Origin: Poronia punctata
Taxonomy: Eukaryota > Ascomycota > Sordariomycetes > Xylariales > Xylariaceae
NCBI GenBank assembly: GCA_022579005.1
Contig: MU401454.1
Coordinates: forward strand, 558,001-622,000
Direction: 5' to 3'
DNA length: 64,000 nucleotides
The notes under the pieces are model-generated. The model did no database searches and was not told where the DNA came from. It saw only the letters and a program-made list of their open reading frames with translations. Positions 24,793 through 35,578 of the stretch are shown here, piece by piece (within the stretch, counting starts at the first letter, position 1; each line of letters opens with the position of its first letter). The translations under genes and the position numbers were made by a program.

Positions 24793-26014
24793 GGTGGAGT
24801 AGGTAAGGTAAAGTGATCAATGCAAATAATCTCTTTACTGGCCTTACACAGTACTAGGTTACTACTAATGTTGACGGTTTGACCTTTGAAGATTAAGAAT
24901 GAATGTGATCTAGGTTCGTGTTATGTAATTAGTTTAATGGTGGCAGTTGAAGGTCCCTGAGTCGCATGTGCTTGCATTATTTACACACTGCCTATTCCGG
25001 AATAGTACCTTGCATATTCGCCCGGCAGGCACTTTACCTCCTACCTTAATGACTGCAGGTGGTAATACGCGTAAGTTGCAACATTTTAAGCAAATTACTC
25101 CTACGAATAGCAGTACCTAGTATCGAGCTAAGGAATCTAATGTTTGAATAAAGTCTTTCGCCAACAATGCAAAATCTCAATTGTTTCAATTCAATCCCAT
25201 TGTAATGCAAAAAGTCACCGCTACTCTGTAAATCAGAGCCAGACGAATTAGTCGTGGGGGGGGGAAGGGAAACAAAGCTGCAGGGGTGAGCTCACAATTG
25301 AGAAGTACCCACATATGTACGTACATAGCATAGATCCACTGGTTCCTATCCAGGTGCAGCCTTATAATTCGCAGTAGTAGACTTGTTTTGTTTTCTTCGC
25401 TTCTTATATGTCTACTTACTCAAGGTAGCCACCTCCATTTATCATGTTCATCATCTGAATCAATACACATGAATACATAAGTGATCTAGACAAGTACAGT
25501 GTGGTAACTCGCAACCAGGAGAAACGCGGATAGGGAGTAAGGTAAGATAAGGTAAGGTTTGGTATTACCCCCCTGAGAAAGCGGTGTACGTGTAATGTAA
25601 CGCTTTTTGCTTTTTTTCTCCTTTTCTCCTCCGTGTTCCTAATACGAGTAAACGCCGGTGTATCATGATGCCCCGTTTGAACGCCCTTTTATGACCAACC
25701 ACGTATTTCTCTTTTTTCTTCATCCTTTAACCCAGACAACCAAAGTATAGAAGTACAACCCACACTGTAACTCCCTCCACCACAGCCACACTCTCTGATT
25801 TTTGTACCCGTGGGAATGGAAGGGATATATACAGGGACGAAGAAGATGATGATGAAGAAGAAGAAAAACTGAAAACAAGAAGGGTATAGAACAAATGGAA
25901 TACAAGAGACAAAAAAGAAAACAAAAGCTGTCCATGCGTCCCCCATCGTGATGTTCGTGTTGTTGTTATCGCTTACAAGGTTAAAAAAAAATGGAAAATC
26001 GTATCGAAACACTC
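24793..26014. other. Intergenic region, 1.2 kb
   Basis: It contains the promoter of the gene starting at 24792 and the 3' region of the proline-rich protein gene. There is a G-run near 25256-25263, a TAAGGT/AAGGTA tract near 25540-25558, one TACTCGTA-family word at 25643 and a GAAGAAG/GATGAT purine tract near 25838-25866. No gene is seen. Confidence 0.6.
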
Positions 26015-28468
26015 TCAGCGATTCGGCGAAACGTAGCCCTCCGGACTTTCTTCCCATTCGTATATCATGCCCTTAGCTCGCAGACGTGCAACGGTGGCTT
26101 CCAGGTCTCGCCCATTTTGGAATAGAAGCGTAGCACAAGACTTGCAGATGCGCAGGTTACAATAGCCGCAGAGACAACGCTGCTCCCTATCCGAGATGTG
26201 GCAGAGTTGACAAGCGATGGGGTAGATGGCGTTAGCCGAGTGGATGAGTCGACGGTGGTGCGCCAAGCAGTTGTAATGTTCATTGGTAAGTTTTGGCGCG
26301 GGCCACACGCCTTGCCTGTCAGGTCTGAGATTTGATAGCTGCATGCGGGGAAATAGTTCGAGGCCGAGGGCGGCTTGGGCGGTCATAACTCCCATGGGTA
26401 CGAATTCGAGCTCGTTCTGTGCGTCGAAGGGGATTCGTGGTGGGCCGAATCGTGCGTCGCTTTCTCTGCTGCCGGGCCTGCTCATGCTAGGGGCTCTGCT
26501 ACTGCTGCTAGGAGCGCGACCTCTGCTAGGGGCTCTGCCGCTGCTGGGAGGAGGAGCCTGGCTTCTGCTACGTGCTCTTCCTGATGGGGCGGGAATATGG
26601 GGTCCGGGAGGGAAATGGGGGTCTGTGGGGGATATATGTGGGCTCGCTGCCGTCCGCGTCGTGGGGAAGCCATCGTAATTGGCGGGGCCGAGCCGGCGTG
26701 GCTGAGATTGGGCGGCAACAGCACTACTAGGCCCTGGGGTGATGTTCGGGGCTTGGCCGGCGTGATATTGTTCACCATACCTTCCGTAGAGCTGCCTTGT
26801 TGTGCCGTAGAATCTTGGCTCCGATGGATCTTGCGAACTCGAACGTGAACCTGAACGAGAACCTACACGCGAACCAGCACGCGAGCGAGAGACAGCGCCG
26901 GGATGGGATGAGTCGCTAGAGCGATTCCTAGTTCGAGGTGGGAGGACCCTAAAACTCGTTGCGCTCTCTGGGCTCTGGGGGATTTGAGGGCCGCTAGTCG
27001 GTGGGTTGCTAGAGGGTTGAGGGTCCGCTCGGGATTGGACTGGACCAGGATGGTTCGGGCCTGACGCGTCGGCTTCACGCGGGGCGCCAACTGGGCGGCG
27101 TGTAATCGAGGAACTCTTAGGCTGATACGATGCCTGCCCAGTCGGCGCAGCTTCCACCTGGGGCGGCCTAGCTTGATTCGAAGGAGCGACGTCTTTGGCT
27201 GGCGGCTTAGGCTTGTCAATGTTGCGACCCTCATCGGCCCGGCTTCGGCCTTCGCTGTCGCTGGAGTCGCCGGTATTCTTAGAACGGCGTCTGCCTTTGA
27301 GAAACTTGAGAATAGATCTCATCTCATCATCCTCTGTGAGGCTGGGGATTTCTGGTAATTGAATAGGTTGGATATCCTCGCCATATAGCCGGCCTGGTCC
27401 ATCTGATGCAGAAGAAGAAGCCGAGTGCTGTCTTGTTTCTTCTTCTTTTTGTTGTTGTGGCGATGTAGGTACAGGTGGTAATGCGCGCTGGTGCTCGGCC
27501 TGAGCTTTAACTGGTGGGTTGAAAGGTACAGGTGGCTCCGCTCTTATGCCGGGTGCAGATACTGTAAAGCCGTTCGATGCGGATAACTTTAACTCGGGTA
27601 TAGTCAAGCTGCGATCTGATCTGGCCGAAGCCCTGCGCCGCCAGATTTCTTGCCTTATGCGTGGAGACCCGCTATTCTTCGATGTCGGTGTCTGTGACGC
27701 GGCTGGGATGGCTGGGATGGCTGGGGGCGTTGTACCATCCGAAATATGATCCCAGCTTTGAGTCGGGGTCTGCGTTGCGGTCGGTGTACGTGGCCCCGGC
27801 GTGCGTGGCAGTGCTAAACCTTTTAAAGACGGCGGCGGTGGGAAAGAATCAATAATTGTATAGGACGTTACTTCACTAGCTCCATCACTGCTAATCTCAT
27901 TTGTCACCTCGGTGCTTGTCTTTGTCGGCTCAGGGCGCAAATAGTCTGTGCCATATTGTTCCCGTGAATAAGACTGTTCAGTCTCCCTTGCTCCATCATT
28001 ATGGTGCGACAAGCTCTGAGGTGGCTCTAACGGGCTATATGAGTATGCAGAGATAAGACTATTTATGGAAACTACCCGCGTCGCTTCCTCGGGTTCAGGG
28101 GAAGGCTCGACGGGCGCTGCCGGAGTAGCTGCAGGTGCTTGCGCCACGGGTTTCCGACGGATGGGCCCTGCTTTTGGAACCCGGGGCCGGGGCGGTTCTG
28201 CCATGATGGGCAAAACCGGCAGAGGTGAGTCAAAACCTCTTCCCCGAATGCCAGGCGAGCTAAATACCGTGCTGTGAAGGCTTGCGACAGATTGGCTCGT
28301 CATTAGCGCGCTGTCTTTTTTGGGTGGCAATGGCGCCGACGGCGGCAGCGGGAGCTTCCGGAGAGGTGGTGGTGGACCATTATCCAGACCCGGCGGAGGA
28401 GCCGGTAGGGCTTTAGAGAAACGGGACCGCCCTGTTTGAGGGGGCTGGAGTGAAGATATTTCCATCAT
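26015..28468 (-). CDS. Proline-rich protein with C-terminal Cys/His zinc-binding module
   Basis: A single exon of 817 residues from the ATG at 28468 (a second ATG follows at once); the frame upstream has no ATG. Residues 1-650 are disordered and rich in Pro, Ser and Arg, with SH3-ligand-like stretches (LPAPPPG, PPPPLRKLPLPPSAPLPP) and an Arg/Ser repeat part (SRSRAGSRVGSRSGSRSS; SSGRAPSRGRAPSS). The last 120 residues are ordered: LEFVPMGVMTAQAALGLELF, then YNCLAHHRRLIHSA, CQLC, CLCGYC and CKSC, about nine Cys/His ligands, enough for two zinc ions, followed by a short helix. This resembles a small zinc-ribbon/RING-like fold but the spacing matches no family I can name. Role unknown; protein-protein binding is inferred. 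Confidence 0.8.
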   Translation of the reverse strand: MMEISSLQPPQTGRSRFSKALPAPPPGLDNGPPPPLRKLPLPPSAPLPPKKDSALMTSQSVASLHSTVFSSPGIRGRGFDSPLPVLPIMAEPPRPRVPKAGPIRRKPVAQAPAATPAAPVEPSPEPEEATRVVSINSLISAYSYSPLEPPQSLSHHNDGARETEQSYSREQYGTDYLRPEPTKTSTEVTNEISSDGASEVTSYTIIDSFPPPPSLKGLALPRTPGPRTPTATQTPTQSWDHISDGTTPPAIPAIPAASQTPTSKNSGSPRIRQEIWRRRASARSDRSLTIPELKLSASNGFTVSAPGIRAEPPVPFNPPVKAQAEHQRALPPVPTSPQQQKEEETRQHSASSSASDGPGRLYGEDIQPIQLPEIPSLTEDDEMRSILKFLKGRRRSKNTGDSSDSEGRSRADEGRNIDKPKPPAKDVAPSNQARPPQVEAAPTGQASYQPKSSSITRRPVGAPREADASGPNHPGPVQSRADPQPSSNPPTSGPQIPQSPESATSFRVLPPRTRNRSSDSSHPGAVSRSRAGSRVGSRSGSRSSSQDPSEPRFYGTTRQLYGRYGEQYHAGQAPNITPGPSSAVAAQSQPRRLGPANYDGFPTTRTAASPHISPTDPHFPPGPHIPAPSGRARSRSQAPPPSSGRAPSRGRAPSSSSRAPSMSRPGSRESDARFGPPRIPFDAQNELEFVPMGVMTAQAALGLELFPRMQLSNLRPDRQGVWPAPKLTNEHYNCLAHHRRLIHSANAIYPIACQLCHISDREQRCLCGYCNLRICKSCATLLFQNGRDLEATVARLRAKGMIYEWEESPEGYVSPNR

Positions 28469-29110
28469 GTCGGCGGCACAACATGAGAAAAGATGAGACG
28501 AGACGAGTGCACCTGCAACAAAACTTGTAGTTGAATCCAAACAGGTGCTTGTAGCTGAAACGACGGCAAAATAACTTTCATGCTGACTAGCCGTTTCATC
28601 TTGTCCAGGGATCTGGCCAGGCAGCCCAGGGTGGGTGGAAATCTGTTGGACCCGCAGCTAAAAGTTGCGACTAGATAAATGGCCCAGGGGTTGATGATAT
28701 TGACCTCACTGATACTTGTTGATTCATAGTACCAAGCTAAAGCTTGTTTGCATTCAAAATCTATCTACATTTCAGTGTATGGATGGAAATGTCAGAGGAT
28801 CTTATGGGAGGGACATTGTCCATGTGCATCAACAAACAAAGTACTATGTAGATACCAACGTCTACTGTCTAGACTACGCAATCATGCTGTAGTTACATCT
28901 ACAATCTTAGACGGTTCAATTACGTGTATAAGGACCGGACAGGGTTGAATGCGACAGGACTGTTATATCTGCTATCCCTGTTTAATATTGGCATCGCGTG
29001 CGCGCATTTTGTTGCCAAGTGGATGCCTAGGCGACGCGAAATCTATCATCAATATTGCAATGAGTTTAAACATGTTTCCTCAGATGTAACTAATAGTATA
29101 CTTACTTACA

Positions 29111-29794
29111 ATGCACATCTACAGACCACAATTTACATATTACTCACGTGAAATGTTTATTTCCTATTGTGACAGGCATATGAATCACAAAAGAGAGATT
29201 TCCAATATGACTTTGACTCTTAAACACAACTGTTGCCTAAAAAGATTATTTTCAAGTTCCTCCAAGTTCCCAGGCCCTCAGGATTCCCCTCCCCCCACTT
29301 GGCTCCCTCCCCTCCATTATTTATCCAGTGCCTTTAGCTTCCGCACCAAGCCAGAAACTAGACTAGCGCCTCAGTTGTGCGCCACAATCATGTCCACCCG
29401 AATGATAACACGATATTGCTGCGGCAGCAGGAGCTTGATCTTTTTCGGTCCTCCGGCACATTTCATGCTCCCTTACCGGTGCATTGGTCTAATGGGTAAG
29501 ATCGACCAGTATAACCCCTCGCTCGCAGACTTCCATAGTGATCTGTTTGACAGTCATTTACAAAGTCAGCCTGGCAGCCTGGGCCCTGGAGAACAGGGGG
29601 AAGAGCCACTACACGGATGCACTTGTAAGAAATCAATACTACTACAATCTTGTTCTTGGTGCAAGGATAGCTTAGTTGAGCAAGTACTACCACCTAGTAG
29701 GTATCTCTTATATCAGGGGTCTTCCAGCTTCTACAAATTCCGAGATTCAACTCTACTTGTATCGTTGGATGACAAGGTTAACAGGCCAATATAG
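29111..29794 (+). CDS. Orphan ORF of 227 codons, doubtful
   Basis: ATG at 29111 opens 227 codons without a stop. The product has no recognisable domain, no signal peptide and an irregular composition (Cys and Ser patches, PPPTWLPPLHYLSS). Codon use is not that of the confident genes. It is long for a chance frame in this base composition, so it is recorded, but an untranslated RNA or a chance frame is at least as likely. Confidence 0.15.
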   Translation: MHIYRPQFTYYSREMFISYCDRHMNHKREISNMTLTLKHNCCLKRLFSSSSKFPGPQDSPPPTWLPPLHYLSSAFSFRTKPETRLAPQLCATIMSTRMITRYCCGSRSLIFFGPPAHFMLPYRCIGLMGKIDQYNPSLADFHSDLFDSHLQSQPGSLGPGEQGEEPLHGCTCKKSILLQSCSWCKDSLVEQVLPPSRYLLYQGSSSFYKFRDSTLLVSLDDKVNRPI

Positions 29795-30045
29795 GGGTAG
29801 GTATTGTGCCCTAGATAAGTAAGAGACTTGGTTTTCATTACACGTACTTATCAAACTTGACGGATAATAAGTAGGTACTGTACCTTGTATAGCAGGTTGG
29901 AGGTAGGGCAAGGCCACGTGCTAGTACTACCTACCACATTACTTAGTACTTGCCTTGTATATCAGCCATATCACAAAGTGACCTCCTTATGAATAACCTC
30001 TATCGCTTGCTCTATCACAGACATCTACACGTACGTCTGCTTTAA

Positions 30046-30398
30046 CTTCTTAGCTCTATCTGTTTAGAGAGAACGCCTTTACATCGCGCCAAGAGTACTT
30101 GTGTTCAAGGGTCATAAGCCAATAAGGTGCATTAATTACAGTACATAGTTTGTCACCTAATTTGCCTAGTAATAGAAGTACCGGAGTACACCTAAGTTAC
30201 ATAATAAATCAAAAATATTGTCAAAATTTAACCTGTAGGTCAGGTAGGGGGAGCAAGGTTATTTATACTTATTAATGTGGCAAAGTATTTATAATGTCAC
30301 GACCTAATTACAAGGGTCTGTGGATAGACCTTGATGTATTTTTGGACCTATGTAAAGGCGTTCTCTCTAAACAGATAGGACTCCAGAGCACTAAGAAG
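30046..30398. mobile_element. MITE-like inverted-repeat element
   Basis: A perfect 29-bp inverted repeat: 30056-30084 begins CTATCTGTTTAGAGAGAA and 30350-30378 is its exact reverse complement. An outer CTTCTTAG (30046-30053) pairs with CTAAGAAG (30391-30398), and weaker similarity continues inward. The whole is about 353 bp, AT-rich and non-coding, the size of a non-autonomous DNA transposon. No clear target-site duplication flanks it, so the type is inferred; a large RNA hairpin is the alternative. Confidence 0.5.
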
Positions 30399-30586
30399 AC
30401 TGATGGCGTAATACATCCTACATAGGGACTAGGTAAGCGGGGCCCTGCCAATCGACTGCCAGTCGTCCGTACCTAGTTGTGGGTTTATTTATTAGTACGA
30501 GTAGGTAAGTGAATATAAGTGAATAATAATAAGGTAGGAAGGCATGCGACGCACCTCTTATCTTTAATATTGACACATTCCTTGTT

Positions 30587-30604
30587 GAAGATCACCAATA
30601 TTGA
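30587..30604 (+). repeat. 18-bp direct repeat, copy 1
   Basis: The 18-mer GAAGATCACCAATATTGA occurs here and again at 30749-30766, 162 bp apart. Function unknown. Confidence 0.7.
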
Positions 30605-30748
30605 GGGACCCCTAAAGCCCCGGGTGACTATTGCCCTACCCAGCTCTCAGGCAGGTTGGTCCTAGCCTATAAGAGTGGTCATACGTTAGAGCACCTAGCT
30701 AGATTGGGCTAGGAAGACGACCATGACCTAATAAACTACAGTACGCGA

Positions 30749-30766
30749 GAAGATCACCAATATTGA
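30749..30766 (+). repeat. 18-bp direct repeat, copy 2
   Basis: Second exact copy of the 18-mer at 30587. It lies about 340 bp before the MFS transporter start. Confidence 0.7.
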
Positions 30767-31027
30767 TGATCGTTCGACCTAGAATAAGGGCCACTCATAT
30801 GCCGGAACCATGGTCGAGGAATGGACCATATCATTCCTCTTCGGGAACTTGGTCTTCTAGTAACCAATCGGACACTTCTGTCAACCCATTCGGTTGGTAG
30901 TATGGCCCCAAAGGGGTCAAAGGGTCGAAGGAGTCGGCGAACTCGTTGATCCTCTGTCCAAACGATGAAAGGTATGGACCATGGTGCCATTGGTACAAAG
31001 GGTATAAGATCTCTGGGTCGGTTGTTC

Positions 31028-31035
31028 TACTCGTA
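31028..31035 (+). promoter_or_regulatory. TACTCGTA word upstream of the MFS transporter
   Basis: It lies 71 bp before the ATG at 31106 and is followed by AGGTAG-type sequence. It is one of 21 copies of the over-represented 8-mer. Regulatory meaning is inferred. Confidence 0.3.
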
Positions 31036-31105
31036 GGTAGTCCGGCGCACCGTCACTTCTTGTCTATCATTATCGAGTGCCTCCGTCTCTGCCATCACAG
31101 TGACC

Positions 31106-33087
31106 ATGAAGTCGGTAGCAAAGCCTGCCGGTCCCGAGTCGACTTCGTTGGCCGAGGCTGCCCCCCTACTACGTGTACACCATGATCCCACAGTGGCCGT
31201 TGCCCAGGCGGAGAGATCACACGGAACCTTCCCCGACACTAGTCAAGGGAGTGAGCGGATCACGACGGGAGAAGATGGGTATCCAAGACTAAAAGATGGG
31301 CAGGCATCGGGAGGGGATGGCCCGGACAAGCCAGTTGCGAAGATGGCGGCGCTCATGCCGGCTCTTGCCCTCAGCGTAGGTCTTTGTCATTGACCCCTTT
31401 GCCTTCCCTGTTTTCCGAGTTAGAGGAGAAAGGCGATTATAGTATTTACATGATTAACCAAGCGATTCTTCTCCGTAGATCTTCCTCGTTGGGCTCGATC
31501 AGACGGTCACAATCGCGACCTACGGCAGGATAGGAACCGAACTGGAAGCGCTGAGTAGCACAAGTTGGATCGCCACGTCATTTTTCCTGACGCTCACGAC
31601 ATTCCAGCCATTGTATGGGAAGCTGAGCGACATCTTTGGCCGCAAAGCGTGCCTATTATCTGCGTGTGCAGTGTTCGGGATTGGCTGCCTCGGCTGTGGA
31701 CTGGCGCAAGACATTGTTCAGTTATGTCTTGCTAGGGCAGTTGCGGGTGCGGGCGGTGGTGGCATGAACGCCATTGTTTCTATTCTAGTCACCGATTTGG
31801 TCTCGCTGCGAGATCGTGGTGTGTGGCAGGGATACATGAATATTGTCTGGGCCGCCGGTCTCTCGGCGGGGGCCCCTATCGGTGGTCTTCTGGCTGATAG
31901 CATTGGCTGGCGATGGTAAGTTTGCTTTACCCTGTCCATCTAGTGTAAGACGACATGCTTGCCGTCGGCTCGCCATGTTACGGGGCTGATCCGACCCCCG
32001 AATCCAGGGTGTTCATTGTTCAAGCTCCGTTGGCTCTCTTGGCTTTTATAGCCGTATATGTGGCGCTCAAGTTGCCTCATGCGGACAATTCCCACTGGAC
32101 ATCCAAGTTCCTTCGCATCGACTTCATAGGCGCCTTCACGCTTGTCTCCGCCGTCTGCCTCCTGCTCGTCGGCCTCGACAACGGAAGTAATGAAGGCTGG
32201 GGCAAACAAGTCACTATTGTGCCACTAGCAGTGGCTCCGGCTGTCTTCGCCATATTTGTCTTGGTCGAGGCCAAGGTAGCTAAAGAGCCATTTGCTCCGG
32301 GTCGTATTATTTTTGACCCCCCTTTGTTAGCAGCCAATGGCGCCAGCTTCTCGGGGGTCGCTGCACAAATGGGTGTCCTTTTCTTCATCGCCCTGTTCTT
32401 CCAGGCTGCGCTGGGCATGTCGGCCTCCCTCGCGGGCTTCATGTTCCTGCCAAGCACCGCTTTTGGTCTATTCGGCTCCCTGTCAGGCGGGATGCTTATA
32501 AGACGTACCGGCAAGTATTACTGGCTTACCGTGACTGGCTACGTAGTTGTTCTTCTAGGTGGTTTGTTCATGGTTGGCGGTGTGAGCCACCATAGCGCTG
32601 CCGGCGCAGTCGTAGGACTCTGTATTCTCGCAGCTGGCATTAGTGGCTGTGAGTCACAACCCCCCCCTAACCCACCTTTTGGCCTCGTATGTACTAATAC
32701 CTCTCTCGCCCCAAAGCCCTGACAACAACTCTCGTGGCTGTCATTGCCAACGTAGAGCCACAAGACATGGCCGTTGCGGTTGCCTGCTCCTACCTCTTCC
32801 GCTCGCTCGGGACGATCATCGGCATCAGCATATCTACCGCCACGCTGCAGCAGGCCCTTCGCATCAGCCTAGCCCAAGAGCTAGGTGGCACGGATCGAGC
32901 GCGCGAGATCGAGGAACAGGTCCGCCTTAGTCTAGACTACATCAACACCCTCGAACCCAACGTGGCCGCTATTGTACGTAGCTGCTACGCCACGGCTACG
33001 GAATGGGCCTTTTTGCCCATCTTGATCTTTGCCGTCTTGGCTATCGCTGCATCACTCTTCATCAAGGAGAGAAAGCTTGATAGGTAG
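31106..33087 (+). CDS. MFS transporter, DHA2/14-TM type (vacuolar amino-acid or drug exporter-like)
   Basis: Four exons (31106-31375, 31479-31915, 32008-32648, 32717-33087) give 572 residues. The first 80 residues are a hydrophilic cytosolic tail; about 14 hydrophobic segments follow. Diagnostic motifs: GLDQTVTIAT in TM1, motif A GKLSDIFGRK at about 137-146, LARAVAGAGGGGMNAI, and the LRDRGVWQGYMNIVWAAGLSAGAPIGGLLADSIGWRW stretch (motif C region) that is strong in Fnx1/Vba-type vacuolar basic amino-acid transporters and in related multidrug exporters. It ends with a short basic tail (IKERKLDR). Proton-driven export into the vacuole or out of the cell is family knowledge; the substrate cannot be read from the sequence. 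Introns are 103, 92 and 68 bp. No biosynthetic cluster surrounds it. Confidence 0.9.
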
Positions 33088-33806
33088 GGACAAGTAAACT
33101 CGGCTGGAGAATGAACCGTACTCTGCTCAATGGAATGAGATTAAAAGGCGAAAAGGAAAGGTCCATACTTACTGTTTCTAGAACTATTAATACCTACCAG
33201 TGGTAAACTGCTTATTTATTTAGTGCATAATAGAAGTTTGTTATCACTCTATGTGCACGAAGCGCAACACATGGCTCTTCTATTTCACGTTTTTGTAGTA
33301 TTGTTTTCTCTATATGGCGCAGCAATGTGTGTAGGCAAAAGAACCGAAACAACAGGCAGGGGGGGGATGAGAAAAAACCCTGCGCTCGCCTTACCCTAGC
33401 CAGCCTGTTTTTTTCTAACTTTCGTTTTGTCCAGGAGAGTTACTGTACTGTAAGAGAATCGAAACGATGGGAATTTTGGGAGCTAAGAAAAGGAAATCTA
33501 TCGTAAGCCATTGAAATATCATAACGTGTCGTGAAATTGACAGGGAAGTTGTCGTATTTTTTTTCTTTTGGTTTGTGTAGGTAGGTAGGTAGGTAGATAG
33601 ATATCCGGGTGGTTATAAAAGAGTGATGACCAAAAGACGATTCGGCCCTCACTTTTTTATAATAAAAGGCGGCGGCGGGCGATAAATCATCTTTCCTTTT
33701 CCCTTTTCCCTTTTCCCTTTCCCCCCCACTTCAATAAATAATACCTAGGCCCAAACACATATTGTTGCCGTTCGCCATCATTTATTTTCTAAGAATCGGA
33801 CTGGAC
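33088..33806. other. Convergent intergenic region with simple repeats
   Basis: It contains a (TAGG)n/(TAGA)n tract near 33578-33602 and a (CCCTTTT)n tract near 33691-33722 close to the 3' end of the 6-phosphogluconolactonase gene. No gene is seen. Confidence 0.6.
33691..33722 (+). repeat. (TTTTCCC)n microsatellite
   Basis: Four near-perfect units of CTTTTCC/CCCTTTT in the 3' flank of the gene on the opposite strand. Confidence 0.75.
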
Positions 33807-34604
33807 TCATAGGAAACTCCGACGAGGGAACTGCACGCCCTCTACGGCAGCGGCATCAGTAAACCAACTACTGCGATCACCCGCCGCCTCGTTAACAAGC
33901 GCGCAAGGGAGACCGTTTCCGACCTCGAAGATCTCCTTCATGATATCCTTCTTCCCGGCGCCCGTGGCGACAAAGGCGACCTTGACAGCATGCGTCACAA
34001 CAGGTAAAGTCAACGTGATGCGTTTCGGCGGCGGCTTAGGCGAGTCCTCGATAGGCGCGACCCAGGCGTCCGTCTCGCGGAGGAGAGCGTGTCCGGGGAA
34101 GAGACTGCAAGTATGTCCGTCCGGACCACAGCCCAGGAGGAGGAGGTCGAAGATGGGGAGTTTGACCGAGTCGCCTTTAGCGAACGAGTTGACGAGCGTC
34201 TTCTCGTACTGGTCTGCTAATTCCTGGACGTCGTCCAGATGCTCGGTGGCGACGGGGTGGACGACGGGTCTGCCCAGAGACGCGGGGATCTTGTCGAGAA
34301 GTTCCTTCTTGACGAGCGCGTAGTTGCTATCTTCGTGGTCTAGGGGCACGGCTCGCTCGTCGGCGAAGAAGATCTCCCATTTGTCGAACCGGACTGCGTC
34401 GTCATCGTTGTTGTTGTCTGACTTGGGTTCGGATAGGAGGGCTTGCGCGAGGGTCTTGGGAAGTGAGCCGCCTGATACGCCGACTTTGAAGACGCCGTGC
34501 CGGGTGATGCCGGCGTTTTGCGCGGTTATGATGTACGAGCGTAGTGCGGGCGCCAGGGCGCTGACGTCTTCGAAGGCGAATAGGTTGGCTTGTTTTCCGG
34601 GCAT
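33807..34604 (-). CDS. 6-phosphogluconolactonase
   Basis: A single exon of 265 residues from ATG 34604. The enzyme hydrolyses 6-phosphoglucono-delta-lactone, the second step of the oxidative pentose phosphate pathway, in the cytosol. Motifs in order: VGVSGGSLP (41-49) binding phosphate, FFADERAVPLDHEDSNY (79-95), LLLGCGPDGHTCSLFPGH (155-172) with the catalytic His, LTLPVVTHA (198-206) and ATGAGK (213-218). A small acidic/Asn insert (DNNNDDD) lies at 63-69. The frame continues upstream without an ATG, and MPGKQANLFAFED is the usual fungal start. It corresponds to the yeast SOL3/SOL4 proteins. Divergent from the PHO13-type phosphatase. Confidence 0.95.
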   Translation of the reverse strand: MPGKQANLFAFEDVSALAPALRSYIITAQNAGITRHGVFKVGVSGGSLPKTLAQALLSEPKSDNNNDDDAVRFDKWEIFFADERAVPLDHEDSNYALVKKELLDKIPASLGRPVVHPVATEHLDDVQELADQYEKTLVNSFAKGDSVKLPIFDLLLLGCGPDGHTCSLFPGHALLRETDAWVAPIEDSPKPPPKRITLTLPVVTHAVKVAFVATGAGKKDIMKEIFEVGNGLPCALVNEAAGDRSSWFTDAAAVEGVQFPRRSFL

Positions 34605-35578
34605 CGTGGGCGGGTTGTGTGGGGTGCCGAAAGGGATTTCGGATAGGATGTTGTTTTTGATGTTGCGCTCTATCACTCACTTTACTGGTGATTTCTGAAC
34701 GGAAATAGAGTAATAAATTACTGTACGTGTAGGTAGGTAAGTAGGTTAGGTAGCTTGTCTACAGTCTGGTGTAATAGATAGTGGGGGAGGTTTTAGAATG
34801 TTCGGTGGGATACTATGCGCGACAATGTACTGAGGCGTAAAAAAGTAAGCTCATGTGGTACTAGTCTGACTACCCTCACTACGTCAGGCCTACCTATTTG
34901 GTAACAAAAAGAGAGACAACATGGCGGGGCAATCACCGGATCTGCAGGTCCGGACAACGCTACTGGAGGGGTAACACATAATTACACGTAAATGTTTGCT
35001 TTTTGACTTCCTTTCAAAAGGTGTGAGGCTTAACCCGTAATATAGGGTATGAGCAGTAACTTACTCAAAGTACATGGAGATGAGGAGATTCGCTTAAGAC
35101 ACCCATTACCAATTTACCATAGGTACATGTAGGCAAGGTAGTGTAGTAGTCTTCGGGGACTACCCTTTCGCTTAAGATGCGCTCGGAAACCTTAAACAAG
35201 GAGACACAGTCTTAATTCAATGACGGCCATCAAGGTTGACGTAGAGAAATGTGGCAAACAGGAATTGTTTTTCTTTTACGACTGGAAAGATGGTAGTTTT
35301 AATTATTTTCCTTCCTTTGAGACGGTATGCGCGTGCAATGTTATACGCGTACTACTGGCGGCTTGCAACATGAAGCCCGCCAACTATTCCTCCTCCAGCG
35401 CGGAGTAATAAACCGCATATTGGCAAGGCCGACTTTCGGGGTTAGTAAGCGCGGAAACCGAAACACATTGACTCCCCTTTGTTCGGAACAACGCACTTTT
35501 GGTAATCGGAGAATACTACCCGGCAGCACCCATTTCTTCGGTTCGACTCATATCAGAGCAGTGAATAATCCAAATCAA
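34605..35578. promoter_or_regulatory. Shared upstream region of 6-phosphogluconolactonase and the PHO13-type phosphatase
   Basis: 974 bp between divergent starts. A GTAGGTAAGTAGG tract lies near 34731-34747 and AGGTACATGTAGG near 35121. Short overlapping frames at 35220-35650 have no family match and are probably leader sequence. Confidence 0.45.

Larger units (their letters stand above)
28469..31105. other. Gene-poor region between divergent genes, 2.6 kb
   Basis: It holds an ATG-initiated open frame of 227 codons (29111-29794), a small inverted-repeat element (30046-30398), an 18-bp direct repeat (30587 and 30749) and two TACTCGTA words (30496, 31028). No protein family was recognised. Confidence 0.55.

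Noticed and set aside
29481..29508. tRNA-Gly-like start, GCATTGGTCTAATGGGTAAG
   Set aside because: It resembles a D-arm, but no anticodon arm or GTTCRA T-arm follows at the right distance and the acceptor stem cannot be closed.
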